Positions 53,805-63,040 of a stretch of 64,000 nt of DNA are shown one piece after another. Each line of letters opens with the position of its first letter. Within the stretch, counting starts at the first letter, position 1. The notes beneath the pieces are model-generated. The model worked only from the letters and a program-made list of their open reading frames with translations, had not been told where the DNA came from and ran no database searches. Source of the stretch: Saliphagus infecundisoli (lineage in GTDB: Archaea > Halobacteriota > Halobacteria > Halobacteriales > Natrialbaceae); assembly GCF_020177375.1 (NCBI RefSeq), contig NZ_JAIWHV010000006.1, positions 1 through 64,000 of the forward strand, given 5' to 3'. A program made the position numbers and the translations under genes.

Positions 53805-53919
53805 CTGATTTTGCGACGAACAAACCCACGAGGCGCGTCTCTCTGATGTCCGTCGTGAGAACGACAGAACGGGTCCTATTCGGGTGCTGAGACCGGATTC
53901 ATAGCTACCGGACAACGGG

Positions 53920-54087
53920 CTACTCGCTCTCGAGTGCGGCGTAGATATCCGAGTGGCGGCGTCCGTCAAGTTCTCCCATCTCGAGGAGAATTTTGTGGCG
54001 CTCCTCGTCGGTGTCTGCTGACTGGTATCGCTCGTACAGACGGCGAACCTCGTCGTCGGCCGTGGAGGGTTCAGTACCGGACGCCAT
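53920..54087 (-). CDS. Small acidic protein, 55 residues
   Basis: Minus-strand ATG at 54087 to TAG at 53920: MASGTEPSTADDEVRRLYER and on to ...DIYAALESE, highly charged and helical. A TATA-like TATAAAAAG at about 54114-54122 lies 27 nt upstream of the ATG, which argues that it is transcribed without a leader. Composition is as in haloarchaeal proteins. No family is recognised. The gap between it and tRNA-Pro (53805-53919) shows nothing else. Confidence 0.65.
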   Translation of the reverse strand: MASGTEPSTADDEVRRLYERYQSADTDEERHKILLEMGELDGRRHSDIYAALESE

Positions 54088-54429
54088 TGTCTACTGGATA
54101 TGTGCGTTCGCGCCTTTTTATACGTAATGTAGGGCGGACCCGGTCACGTTTTCCGACCGAATCCCTGGTTCCGTGTCGTCGCCTTCGCGAACGATCTGGT
54201 CGTGGAGACCACAAACGAGTTCGACGGAGGGATACGCGACGTCGGCGGTCACACCTCTCCATCTCTCGTGCTATCCGATAACGGTTTGCGATGTGAAAGT
54301 CGAGTGCGGCCAGTACCCCGACCCCATTCGTTATCGCCGTTCGACCCTCATACGGACTTCTGTGAATCAGTACCGGTGAAACCATGACCGTTCTGGGATT
54401 TCACCGGTAAATCGTTACAGCAATCCGTA
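54088..54429. other. 342-nt spacer with a TATA element and an 11-bp inverted repeat, no gene
   Basis: Apart from the promoter of the 55-residue gene (54114-54122), the main structure is TACCGGTGAAA (54371-54381) with its perfect complement TTTCACCGGTA (54399-54409) around a 17-nt loop. It lies 21 nt beyond the stop of the clamp-loader gene. Short open frames here are not protein-like. The region is somewhat AT-richer than neighbours. Confidence 0.6.
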
Positions 54430-55488
54430 TCAGGCCTCTCGACCCAACTCCGCCAGTAGATGCGAAACGTGGATCCGATCGCTCGCCCCTTCGCCCATCT
54501 CGAACTCGACGTCAGCCGCCAGCCGGTGTAACCTGGCGAGTTTCTCGCCCTGGTACTGCTTGCGCGCGACCGACAGCACCTCGTCGATGACCTCGCTGCC
54601 CGACAGTCCCTCGTCCACCAGCAGGTCGTCGAGCGTGCTCCGGGCGTCGGTGAACGCCCCCGATTCGGCGTCCTCGAGCATCTCCCCCACTTCGTCGTCG
54701 TAGCCGACGCTCCCGATGGTCTCGTAGGCGGCGTCCATCGTGATCTCGCCTTCCTCGACGGCGGCGGTCTGAGAAGCTAAGATCGCCCGGCGGAGGTCGC
54801 CGTCGGCGTAGCCCGCGACGAACTCGAGGCCGTCGGCGTCGTACTCGACGCCTTCGCGCTCGGCGATCCGCTCGAGTACCGCGACGGTCTCCTCGCTGGT
54901 GGGCGCGCGCATCGTGACCGGGAAACACCGCGAACGGATCGGCGGGATCAGCTTGGTGGGCTGGCGGGTCCCGATCACGAACTGGGTCGTCCGGTGGTGT
55001 TGTTCCATGATCCGGCGAAGGGCCTGCTGGAAGTCCTCCCGAATCGTCTCGGCGTTGTCGAGCAGGATCGTCTTGTACGTCCCCGAGGAGGGCGCGTAGC
55101 CCGCCTGTTCTTTGAGGACGTGGGCGATCATGTCCCGTTTCGACCAGTTTCGCTTGTACTTGTTCGACCGGTCGCCGCTCCGGCGGTACTGTTTGGAGAA
55201 CTCGGTCTGGCCCTGGAGGAAGTGCGCAAAGCGGGGGTCCTCGCGGATCTCCTTTTTCGTCCGCTCAAAGAAGTCCGCGACGTTAATCTCGACGAAGTCG
55301 TTGTCGGGATCCGCGTGGGCCTCGCGGGCGAGTGCGCGTGCGGCCGCGGTCTTTCCGCTTCCCGTCGGCCCCTGGAGGATCAGGTTGATCGGCTCCTCGA
55401 TCGCTCGCTCGAGATACTCTCGGGCGCCGTCTTGGGGGAGTTCCGACAGCTCCGGCGCGTGCGCCTCGGTCCACAGTGGCCCGTCCAT
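54430..55488 (-). CDS. rfcC: RFC-type clamp-loader small subunit homologue with degenerate ATPase motifs
   Basis: 352 residues. Walker A GPTGSGKT near 41-48 is intact. The Walker B region reads TILLDNAET near 142-150, with Asn where RFC has the catalytic Glu of DEAD. The sensor-1 region reads FVIGTRQPTK instead of the usual SCN pattern, and IRSRC keeps the arginine finger. The C-terminal helices match the RFC collar. Haloarchaea have several RFC small-subunit genes, and this looks like the divergent 'RfcC'. The name is tentative. It probably binds ATP but hydrolyses it poorly. Confidence 0.75.
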   Translation of the reverse strand: MDGPLWTEAHAPELSELPQDGAREYLERAIEEPINLILQGPTGSGKTAAARALAREAHADPDNDFVEINVADFFERTKKEIREDPRFAHFLQGQTEFSKQYRRSGDRSNKYKRNWSKRDMIAHVLKEQAGYAPSSGTYKTILLDNAETIREDFQQALRRIMEQHHRTTQFVIGTRQPTKLIPPIRSRCFPVTMRAPTSEETVAVLERIAEREGVEYDADGLEFVAGYADGDLRRAILASQTAAVEEGEITMDAAYETIGSVGYDDEVGEMLEDAESGAFTDARSTLDDLLVDEGLSGSEVIDEVLSVARKQYQGEKLARLHRLAADVEFEMGEGASDRIHVSHLLAELGREA

Positions 55489-55527
55489 CGCCGATCTGTA
55501 GGGCGGCTGGCGGTAAGAATCGGTCGG

Positions 55528-56802
55528 TTACGCGTCGTCCTCGCCTTCGGCCTGGGTCTCGTTTCCGCTCCCGTCGTCGGACTCGTTCGAGCCGTCCGCC
55601 CCGTCGCTTTCGTTGGTCGCGTCGGTCCCGTTGGTCTCGTTCGTCTGGTTGCCATCGTCGGTTCCGTTCGACTCGTTGTCCCCGATCCCGCCGCCGGGCG
55701 AGAGGGCGTCGTCGGCCTCGCCCTCGACGGTCGCGGTCGCCTGGACAGGGTCGCCCTCGCCATCCACGTACGGTACCGTCGTCGCCACCTCCCCGGGGTC
55801 GCCGCCGTAGACGACGACGGTCGCGGTCTCGCCGTCGGCGAGTTCGTCCCCGACGTCGATCGTCACGTTCTCGTGGTCGCCGTACTCGAGAGCGTCGGAG
55901 GTCGCGACGACGGAGCCGTTGCCGTCCTCGACGGCGAGGAACCCGTCGATCGGGAGCGTCGCGTCGGCGACGACCTCCTCGGGCGTGGCCTCGACGACGG
56001 TCACGTCCGCGGGCGCGTACTCGACGAGGAAGTCGTCGACGGCGCCGTCCTCGTCGGTGTAGATCCCGTAGCCGTGTTCGCCGGGTTCGACGCCGCTGAG
56101 GTCGATCGTGAAGTTGAGCTGGCGGGTCTCGTCGGCCGAGAGCGAGACGATCTGGCGTTCACGGACCTCGCCGTCGATCCGGAAGTCGACTGGCTGTTGG
56201 TCCTCGAAGTCGTTGGGGTTGCGGATCTCGCTCGTGATCTCCAAGGTGTCGTTTACCGGAACCCGATCGGTCGCGTTCGCGGACTCGACGATGAAGGAGG
56301 TGCTCGTGGCGCCCTCCTCGGGGCCGTCGGGCATCGAGACGGTCGCGGTGTCGCTTACGGGATAGCCGTCCGCGCCGATGTAGGGCCGGTCGTGGTCCTC
56401 GTCCTCGCCGGCCTCCTCGGGGCCGACGAACGTCTCGTTGCCGGTGACGTCCTGGTGGGCCGTCGCCGTCAGCTGGCCGAGCAGCTCCCCCTCGCCGCGC
56501 TGTTCGACCGTGACGTTCTCGTGGTCTCCCTCGCCGAGATACTCCGAGACGCCGACGATCTCGCCTTCCGACGTGACGACCACGAAGCCGCCGTCAGAGA
56601 GGGTGACGTTGTCGACGGTGGCGCTCGTGCCGTCGCCGGTCTGATCCGAGAACTCGATCGAGCCTTCGGGCTCCTCTGTGACGTCGGCGCCGAAGAGTGC
56701 GGGTGCCTGCCCGACCACCGTCCCCGCCGCGAGGACGACGACGAGGGCGACCAGGATGGCGCCGATCCGTTTTACCGTGCCGAGCTCGGGTAGTCTACTC
56801 AT
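55528..56802 (-). CDS. DUF7282-type surface protein with Asn/Thr-rich tail
   Basis: 424 residues from the ATG at 56802. An N-terminal membrane/signal helix (about 12-32) is followed by repeated beta-rich modules (GFVVVTSEGEIVGVSEYLGEGDHENVTV near 70-100 and a similar one near 310-340). These are DUF7282-like and share an EYGDHENVTI pattern. A middle region (200-260) resembles CARDB (adhesion-type) domains. The last 60 residues are N/D/G/S/T-rich with many N-x-S/T sequons. It is likely exported and anchored at the cell surface. No enzymatic motif. Confidence 0.82.
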   Translation of the reverse strand: MSRLPELGTVKRIGAILVALVVVLAAGTVVGQAPALFGADVTEEPEGSIEFSDQTGDGTSATVDNVTLSDGGFVVVTSEGEIVGVSEYLGEGDHENVTVEQRGEGELLGQLTATAHQDVTGNETFVGPEEAGEDEDHDRPYIGADGYPVSDTATVSMPDGPEEGATSTSFIVESANATDRVPVNDTLEITSEIRNPNDFEDQQPVDFRIDGEVRERQIVSLSADETRQLNFTIDLSGVEPGEHGYGIYTDEDGAVDDFLVEYAPADVTVVEATPEEVVADATLPIDGFLAVEDGNGSVVATSDALEYGDHENVTIDVGDELADGETATVVVYGGDPGEVATTVPYVDGEGDPVQATATVEGEADDALSPGGGIGDNESNGTDDGNQTNETNGTDATNESDGADGSNESDDGSGNETQAEGEDDA

Positions 56803-56929
56803 TCTCGCGGTTGTCTCCAGTCTATCCCTGCGTTCGTCCCGCAGTGATGTAAATTTCACCCTTTCGACCACGCATATGCAACCACTTGGATCGAAGCCGG
56901 TTTACCCCGGCCGCTCCCAGTCCCGGGTG

Positions 56930-57862
56930 ATGGCACTGCGCGTGACGTTCCTGGGGACCAGCGGGGCCGTCCCGACGGCCGAGCGGAATCCGACGGCGAT
57001 CCACGTCGCCCGCGAGGGCGACGAGCTCCTCTTCGACGCCGGCGAGGGAACCCAGCGCCAGATGATGCGCTTTTCGACGGGGTTTTCGGTCTCGCAGCTG
57101 TTCGTCACACATCTCCACGGCGACCACGTCTTCGGGATCCCGGGCTTGCTCCAGACGATGGACTTCAACGAGCGTGCGGCCCCCCTCGCCGTCCACGCCC
57201 CACGGGGCTGTCGGCGCCGACTGGAGGAGCTGATCGCCGCGGGCGGAACCCGACCCTCCTTTCCGGTCCGGATCGACGAGGTCGCTCCCGGCGACGTCGC
57301 CTACCGCGCCGACGAGTACGAGGTCCGGGCGTTCGACGCCGACCACGACACCCGCTCGGTCGGCTACGCGCTGGTCGAGGACGAGCGCAAGGGCCGCTTC
57401 GACCGCGAACGGGCCGAGGAACTGGGCGTCCCCGTCGGCCCGAAGTTCTCGCAGCTCCACGAGGGCGACCCCGTCGAGCTCGAGGACGGCGCCGTCGTCC
57501 GGCCGGAGCAGGTCGTCGGCGACCCCCGCCCCGGACGCTCGGTCGTCTACACCGGCGACACCCGGCCCGTGGCTGGGACCGTCGAGGCCGCCGACGAGCC
57601 CGACCTGTTGATCCACGACGCGACGTTCGCCGACGACGGTGTCGAGCGCGCGGGCAAGACTGCCCACTCGACGGCCCGTCAAGCCGGCGCCATCGCGAGC
57701 GAGGCCGGCGCCCGCCGACTCGCACTGACCCACCTCTCCTCGCGGTACGCCGGCCGGACCGGGGACCACCTCGCGCAGGCCCGCGAGGTCTTCGACGGCG
57801 AGGTGTTCGCCCCCGACGACGGCGACGCCGTCGAGATCCCCTATCCCGACGCCGACGAGTGA
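56930..57862 (+). CDS. rnz: Ribonuclease Z
   Basis: 310 residues. tRNA 3'-end endonuclease of the metallo-beta-lactamase fold. The metal motif is HLHGDH (His61-His66), with DAGEGTQRQ and FGTSGAVP-like N-terminus [24 protein letters not shown], and LTHLSSRY near 275. Length matches RNase Z of archaea. The flexible arm is near 140-170. It is in the region between the surface-protein gene (divergent) and EngB. Confidence 0.94.
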   Translation: MALRVTFLGTSGAVPTAERNPTAIHVAREGDELLFDAGEGTQRQMMRFSTGFSVSQLFVTHLHGDHVFGIPGLLQTMDFNERAAPLAVHAPRGCRRRLEELIAAGGTRPSFPVRIDEVAPGDVAYRADEYEVRAFDADHDTRSVGYALVEDERKGRFDRERAEELGVPVGPKFSQLHEGDPVELEDGAVVRPEQVVGDPRPGRSVVYTGDTRPVAGTVEAADEPDLLIHDATFADDGVERAGKTAHSTARQAGAIASEAGARRLALTHLSSRYAGRTGDHLAQAREVFDGEVFAPDDGDAVEIPYPDADE

Positions 57863-57962
57863 ATCGAGGGGTCGGGACGGCCCCGGCGCGGACGACGACC
57901 GTCGAACTATCGCCAGGGGCCGCGAACGCCGGGTCTTTTGCCCGACGGCCCGTAGGCGGGGT

Positions 57963-58580
57963 ATGTTCGACACCCGCCCGGACCGCGGAAGCGAGGCCGT
58001 CCTCGTCGGCCGCTCGAACGTGGGCAAGTCCACGTTGATGCGCGAGCTGACCGGCCACACGTTCGACACCGGCCGGAATCCAGGGGTAACGCGCTCGCCG
58101 AACCACTACGACTGGGCCCCCGAGGACTTCGTGATCACCGACCTCCCCGGCTACGGGTTCATGAGCGGCGTTCCCGAGGAGCGCCGCGAGGAGATCAAGA
58201 CCGGGATCGTCCGCTATCTCGAGGACAACGCCGAGAAGATCCTCGTCGCGATCCACGTCGTCGACGGCAAGAGCGTCGTCGATATCATCGACCGCCACAG
58301 CGGCGGCGAAGAGATCCCCTACGACGTCGAGCTGTTTCACTTCCTCCGGGAACTCGATATCCCGACGGTCGTCGCGGTCAACAAGATGGACAAGGTCGAC
58401 GACCGCGACGAACGCCTCGACGCGATCTGTGACCGCCTCGGCCTGCTCCCGCCCTGGAAACAGTGGCAGGAGACGGTCGCCCCGATCAGCGCCAAGCGGG
58501 GCCAGCTCGACCCCCTGGAAAAAGCGGTCCGGACCCACCTCCACGACCAGGAGAGGGACGACCTCTTCACGTTCTTCTAG
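57963..58580 (+). CDS. engB: EngB-type GTP-binding protein
   Basis: 205 residues. G1 GRSNVGKST at 16-24, G3 DLPGYGF near 60-66, G4 NKMDK near 140-144 and G5 SAK near 180. EngB/YihA-type GTPases act in ribosome assembly in bacteria. Archaeal members are less studied. Its last 4 nt overlap the convergent dehydrogenase gene. No membrane segments. Confidence 0.9.
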   Translation: MFDTRPDRGSEAVLVGRSNVGKSTLMRELTGHTFDTGRNPGVTRSPNHYDWAPEDFVITDLPGYGFMSGVPEERREEIKTGIVRYLEDNAEKILVAIHVVDGKSVVDIIDRHSGGEEIPYDVELFHFLRELDIPTVVAVNKMDKVDDRDERLDAICDRLGLLPPWKQWQETVAPISAKRGQLDPLEKAVRTHLHDQERDDLFTFF

Positions 58581-59509
58581 ACCACCCGGTTTCGAAACTC
58601 GCCGTCCCGCTCGATGCGCACGACGTTGTCGGCGACGATCTCCCCGACGTCCCGGTAGTAGTCCCGGGTGTAGGCGCCACAGTGGGGCGTGACGATCACC
58701 TCCTCGAACCCCCACAGCGGCGATGATTCGGGAAGCGGTTCGGTCTCGAAGACGTCCAGGGCCGCCCCCGCGATCGACCCCGACTCGAGGGCCGCCACGA
58801 GCGCCGGCTCGTCGACGACCCCGCCGCGGGCGACGTTGACGAAGCGAGCCTCGGGGGCCATCGCCTCGAACGCCGCCCGGTCGAACAGCCCCTCGGTGTC
58901 GGCGGTCAGCGGGACGGTCGCGACAACGAACTCCGGGCCGGCGATCGCCTCGTGGAGCGTCTCGGTCGCGTACATCTCCTCGAACTCCGGCAGTGAGTCT
59001 GGAGAGCGCCGGACCCCCACAGTACGAACGCCCAGCGAGCCGACGACGTCGGCGACTCCCCGACCCAGGGTTCCGGTGCCGACGATGCAGGCCGTCGTCC
59101 CCGAAAGGGTAAACGCCTCGTCCCACTCGGGGCGGTTCCACTCCCGTCGCTCCCCGGCGGCGACGTGGTCGTGGAGCCGCCGGGCGAACGCGAGCAGGTA
59201 GCCCGCGACGGTCTCGCCGATCGACCGGCCGTGGATCCCCGTGCTGTTCGTGAGGACGACGCCCCGCTCATCGAGCGCCTCGAGGGGAAACCGATCGATC
59301 CCCGCCTGGATCGAGTGGATCCACTCGAGGTCCCGAAACGCATCGCGGTGCTCCAGGGTGACGACCCCGTCGACGCCGCCGAGCCCGTCGTCGCCGATCA
59401 CCGCGACGTCGATCCCCCCATGCGTCTCGCTCGCGAGGAACTCGCGGAGCCGCTCGGGCGGGAAGACGGCCGCGACGGAGTCGTGAATTCCGAGTCGGTC
59501 GATCTCCAT
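58577..59509 (-). CDS. D-isomer-specific 2-hydroxyacid dehydrogenase
   Basis: 310 residues. NAD motif [14 protein letters not shown] near 142-155, catalytic Arg in [14 protein letters not shown] (near 230), Glu in ETEPLPESS and His in VTPHCGAYT (near 283). Closely similar families reduce glyoxylate, hydroxypyruvate or 2-oxoacids, and the substrate cannot be fixed. Monocistronic; the 142-nt gap to the next gene shows no reading frame of interest. Confidence 0.92.
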   Translation of the reverse strand: MEIDRLGIHDSVAAVFPPERLREFLASETHGGIDVAVIGDDGLGGVDGVVTLEHRDAFRDLEWIHSIQAGIDRFPLEALDERGVVLTNSTGIHGRSIGETVAGYLLAFARRLHDHVAAGERREWNRPEWDEAFTLSGTTACIVGTGTLGRGVADVVGSLGVRTVGVRRSPDSLPEFEEMYATETLHEAIAGPEFVVATVPLTADTEGLFDRAAFEAMAPEARFVNVARGGVVDEPALVAALESGSIAGAALDVFETEPLPESSPLWGFEEVIVTPHCGAYTRDYYRDVGEIVADNVVRIERDGEFRNRVV

Positions 59510-59651
59510 GCCGCGGGCTACGCGGGCCGGCTACTCAATACGAGGGGCGGCTCGGGAGAGGGTCCTCGTCACACGGGGCTCGGTGGGGGTAACTCCTCGT
59601 CACCGCCGCCCGGCCTGCTGTAGGGTCCAGGGGGGTTTCGGTCTGTCGCTC

Positions 59652-60944
59652 CTACCTCTCGGCCCACCGCTCGTACTCCCGGAGTTCCTCGGCGACGGCC
59701 TCGATCTCGCCGGACTCCACGACGCCCGCCTCGGTGACGATTCCCGTCAGGCAATCCGCGGGAGTGACGTCGAAGGTCGGGTTGGCGACGTCGATCGGTG
59801 CCTCGCCGTCGTAGACCGTCTCCGGGGAACCCGACTCCAGGTTGACCGCCTCGCGGGTCGAGACCTTGTCGCTCGCGGCGACCGCGTAGACGGGGACTCC
59901 CTCGCGGGCGGCAGCGATCGCGGCCCCTCGAGTCCCAGTCTTGTTCACGATCCGACCGTCGGGAAGGACCGTGTCGGCACCCACGAGGACGGTATCGACG
60001 TCCGCGCGGGCGAGGAGGTGGGCGACGGCGGCGTCGGTGTGCAGCGTCACCGCCGTTCCCGGGACCTCCGCCGCGAGTTCCTCGGCGACCGCCCGCCCCT
60101 CGCAGGCGGGCCGGGACTCGGCGACAAAAACGCGGTCGGGGTCGCCCGCCCGAAGCGCCCGCCGGACGGTGCCCGACCGCGAGAGGGTCAACACCCGTCC
60201 GCCGACCTCCCCGGCGGCGTTGTCGGCCGCCCGGTCGTCGGCCGCGTGGGCCCGGTCGATCGCCTCGAGGGTGCTATCGAGGACCGCCGACGCGTCCTGG
60301 CCGTCGTCGTCCGCTCCTGCCATCGCCCGGTTGACCCGGTTTCGGAGGACCGCCATGCTCGGTCGGGCCTCGATCAGCCGGTCGGCGAGGGAAGCGAGTT
60401 CGTCCCACTCCTCGCTCGCCTCGTTCCCCCCATCGTCGCTCCCTTCAGCGACCAGGAGACCCGCGCGATCCCGGAGGACCTCGAGCGCGCGAATCGAGAG
60501 GAAGGCAGCGCCGTGCGTGCCGTCGACTGCGATCGATCGAACCGTGGGCGCGACCCGCTCGTAGGCGTTCCAGAGACCGGGGACGGTCTCGCGATCCCCG
60601 GTGGCGATCCCGGTCGGGGAGACCCACGCCGCCTCGTCGTGTTCCTCGCCGAGTTCGACCTCGCGGTTCCCGGCGTCGAACAGGTAGGGGTGGACCCGCC
60701 AGCGTTCGCTCTCGACGGTGAGGGGGCGACCCGCCCGGACGGCATCGGTCTCGTCTGTCGAGAGGTCCGCCTCCTCACGGATCTCCCGGCGGACCTGCTC
60801 GTCGGGGTCGTCCTCGGCGTCCCCCGAGATCCCGCCCCACTGGCCCCGGAAGCTTCCCGCGTTTTCGCTTCGCAGGAGGACCAGGACCTCGCTCCGGTTC
60901 CGGAGGAACGCGGTGACGACGTCGGTCGGACCGTCGTCGGTCAT
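59652..60944 (-). CDS. NUDIX hydrolase fused to eIF2B/R15P-isomerase-like domain
   Basis: 430 residues from the ATG at 60944. Residues 1-140 are a NUDIX fold with a box-like stretch (GGISGDAEDDPDEQVRREIREEADL). The C-terminal two-thirds (about 175-430) match the eIF2B-alpha/ribose-1,5-bisphosphate isomerase superfamily: 'VLTLSRSGTVRRALRAGDPDRVFVAESRPACEGRAVAEELA', DTVLVGADTVLPDGRIVNKTGT, and VYAVAASDKVSTRE. The R15P isomerase relatives work in archaeal AMP metabolism. The fused enzyme's substrate is unknown. It is divergent from cofE. Confidence 0.82.
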   Translation of the reverse strand: MTDDGPTDVVTAFLRNRSEVLVLLRSENAGSFRGQWGGISGDAEDDPDEQVRREIREEADLSTDETDAVRAGRPLTVESERWRVHPYLFDAGNREVELGEEHDEAAWVSPTGIATGDRETVPGLWNAYERVAPTVRSIAVDGTHGAAFLSIRALEVLRDRAGLLVAEGSDDGGNEASEEWDELASLADRLIEARPSMAVLRNRVNRAMAGADDDGQDASAVLDSTLEAIDRAHAADDRAADNAAGEVGGRVLTLSRSGTVRRALRAGDPDRVFVAESRPACEGRAVAEELAAEVPGTAVTLHTDAAVAHLLARADVDTVLVGADTVLPDGRIVNKTGTRGAAIAAAREGVPVYAVAASDKVSTREAVNLESGSPETVYDGEAPIDVANPTFDVTPADCLTGIVTEAGVVESGEIEAVAEELREYERWAER

Positions 60945-61028
60945 ACGTCCCCCCACGACGGGAACCCGAAAGTCGGTTTCGCCCGCCGATGACGGTGGCC
61001 TTTTCCTGGCGCTTCCCCCACGAACGGT

Positions 61029-61787
61029 ATGGAACTCGACGCAGTCGAAGGGATCCCCGAGATCCGCCCCGGCGACGACCTCGCATCCCTCGTCGCCGAA
61101 CGGACGGACCTCGCCGACGGCGACGTGCTGACGGTCGCCAGCACGGTGGTCTCGAAAGCCGAGAGCCGGGTGGCCGACCTCGCCGATTTCCCCGCCGGCC
61201 CGCGGGCCGAGGAGATCGCGACCCGGCTCTCCGAGCGGACCGACGAGGAGAAAGATCCCCGGTTCGCCCAGGCAGTCCTTGAGGAGAGCACCGACCTCGT
61301 GATGGAGGAGCCGTTCCTGCTGACCGAAACCCGCTTCGGCCACGTCTGTGTCAACGCGGGGATCGACCGCTCGAACGTCCCCGACAACGACCTCCTCTTG
61401 CTCCCGAAACGACCCGGGGAGAGCGCCCGCCGGATCCGGGAGGCGCTTCCCGAAGACGTCGCGGTGATCGTCACCGACACCTGCGGGCGACCCTTCCGCT
61501 ACGGCCAGCGCGGGGTGGCGATCGGCTGGGACGGGATCCCCGCGAGCCGGGACTGGCGCGGCGAAGAGGACCGCGACGGCCACGAACTCGCGGTCACCGT
61601 CCAGTCGGTCGTCGACGAACTCGCCGCCGCCGCGAACCTCGTCACGGGGGAAGGTGCCGGCGGCACCCCCGCCGTCGTCGTCCGGGACTGGGACTTTGGC
61701 GATCATGCGGGCAGCGAGAACCTCTTTCGTGATCTCGAGAGCGACTTCGTTCGCCAAGCCCTCCGGGAGTGGCAGTGGGAGCCATGA
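61029..61787 (+). CDS. cofE: Coenzyme F420-0:L-glutamate ligase
   Basis: 252 residues. CofE adds gamma-linked glutamates to F420-0 using GTP. Motifs seen: ASTVVSKAESRVADL (N-terminal), DNDLLLLPKRPGESARRIREAL, TDTCGRPFRYGQRGVAIGWDGI (metal and GTP site) and GEGAGGTPAVVVRDWDFGDH. This is the standard pattern for the archaeal enzyme. The ATG of the next gene overlaps the stop by 4 nt, linking F420 synthesis to an F420-dependent enzyme. Confidence 0.94.
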   Translation: MELDAVEGIPEIRPGDDLASLVAERTDLADGDVLTVASTVVSKAESRVADLADFPAGPRAEEIATRLSERTDEEKDPRFAQAVLEESTDLVMEEPFLLTETRFGHVCVNAGIDRSNVPDNDLLLLPKRPGESARRIREALPEDVAVIVTDTCGRPFRYGQRGVAIGWDGIPASRDWRGEEDRDGHELAVTVQSVVDELAAAANLVTGEGAGGTPAVVVRDWDFGDHAGSENLFRDLESDFVRQALREWQWEP

Positions 61788-62761
61788 AGGGAATCGAGTT
61801 CACGCCCGAACACCCGCCCGACGAGCTCGCGGATCTCGCCGCTCTCGCCGAGGCAGAGGGGTTCGAGGCGGCCTTCGCGAGCAGCCACTACTTCAACCGC
61901 GATCCCTTCGTCACGCTCTCGCGGATGGCGGCGGCGACCGAGGAAATCCGGCTGGGACCCGGCGTCGTCAACCCCTACGAGAGCCACCCTGCGACGCTCG
62001 CGGCCCGCGTCGCGACCGTAGCGGAGGTAAGCGACGGCCGCGCGCTGCTCGGCCTCGGCGCGGGCGACCGCTCGGCGCTCGCCGCTCTGGGAATCGACCG
62101 CGACCGGCCGCTCCGGCGCGTGTTGGAGACGATGGACGTCGTCCGGGACCTCTGGCAGGGAAAGACGGTCTCGCGCGAGGGGACCTTCGAGGTCCGCGAA
62201 GCGTCGCTCAACACGCCCTCGGCGGCGATCCCGGTCTACGTCGGCGCCCAGGGGCCCGACATGCTCCGGATGGCCGCCAAACACGCCGACGGCGTCCTGG
62301 TCAACGCCTCCCACCCCGACGACCTCGCGTGGGCCGAAGAACGGCTCGAGGAGGGGAGAGCCGAGCGCGGTCGGGACGGCGAGTTCGAAGCGCTGTCGTG
62401 GGCCTCCGTCAGCGTCGCCGAGGACCGCGACGACGCACGGGAGGCCGCCCGGCCGCCGGTCGCGTTCATCGCGGCCGACGTCGCAGAGCCCGTCCTGGAG
62501 CGCCACGGGATCGCCGGCGAGGACGCCCGCTCGGTCGGCGAGGCCCTCGAGGCCGGCGAGTTCTCGACGGCGTTCGAGCGGGTCACGCCCGCGATGCTCG
62601 ACGCCTTTTCGATCGCGGGGACCCCGAGAGAGGTCGAGGAGCGGTTCGAGGCCGTCCTCGAACACGTCGACGGGATCGTCGTCGGCTCGCCGCTGGGGCC
62701 CGACCTCGGTCGGGGGGTAGAGCTCGCCGGCGAGGCTCTGGCGCGGGCTACTCGAGACTGA
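61784..62761 (+). CDS. mer: 5,10-methylenetetrahydromethanopterin reductase-like F420-dependent enzyme
   Basis: 325 residues, luciferase-like TIM barrel. MKGIEFTPEHPPDELADLAALAEAEGFEAAFASSHYFNRDPFVTLSRM is the N-terminus, with a conserved F420-binding region (RLGPGVVNPYESHPATLAARVATV, GLGAGDR) and LGLGAG near 90. In haloarchaea Mer-like genes are annotated as methylene-H4MPT/H4F reductases. Coupling to cofE by ATGA overlap supports F420 use. Whether methylene-H4F is its substrate is not proven. Confidence 0.88.
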   Translation: MKGIEFTPEHPPDELADLAALAEAEGFEAAFASSHYFNRDPFVTLSRMAAATEEIRLGPGVVNPYESHPATLAARVATVAEVSDGRALLGLGAGDRSALAALGIDRDRPLRRVLETMDVVRDLWQGKTVSREGTFEVREASLNTPSAAIPVYVGAQGPDMLRMAAKHADGVLVNASHPDDLAWAEERLEEGRAERGRDGEFEALSWASVSVAEDRDDAREAARPPVAFIAADVAEPVLERHGIAGEDARSVGEALEAGEFSTAFERVTPAMLDAFSIAGTPREVEERFEAVLEHVDGIVVGSPLGPDLGRGVELAGEALARATRD

Positions 62762-62939
62762 ACAGCGAGCCGACCGCACCGAGGGTGAGGCCGCCGAAGA
62801 CGGCGAGGCTGAAGGCGACCAGCAGGGCGCCAACGAGGAACAGAAGCGGCGCGAGAAGCTCGCCGGTCGCGACCTCGGCGAACAGTTCGGTCATCTCGGT
62901 GACGTTCTCGACGATGACGTTCAGCGGGACGGGGTCCAT
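62748..62939 (-). CDS. Small membrane protein, 63 residues
   Basis: From ATG 62939: MDPVPLNVIVENVTEMTELF, then a hydrophobic stretch (about 28-58) to the C-terminus LGAVGSLFSLE, giving one or two helices. It overlaps the mer stop by 14 nt in the opposite orientation. No function recognised. A start at 62963 is possible. Confidence 0.6.
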   Translation of the reverse strand: MDPVPLNVIVENVTEMTELFAEVATGELLAPLLFLVGALLVAFSLAVFGGLTLGAVGSLFSLE

Positions 62940-63040
62940 ACCGGGAGTTTTCGCCCGGCGCACTTGGCCATGCCGGTCTACGGTGCCGCTGGTGCGGTGC
63001 GGGCCCGGGGATTAAGGCGCCCGCCGCCCGACGTCCGGTC

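Noticed and set aside
54071-54385. 104-residue Arg-rich minus-strand frame in the spacer
   Set aside because: Contains the TATA and start of the 55-residue gene and has non-halophilic (basic) composition.
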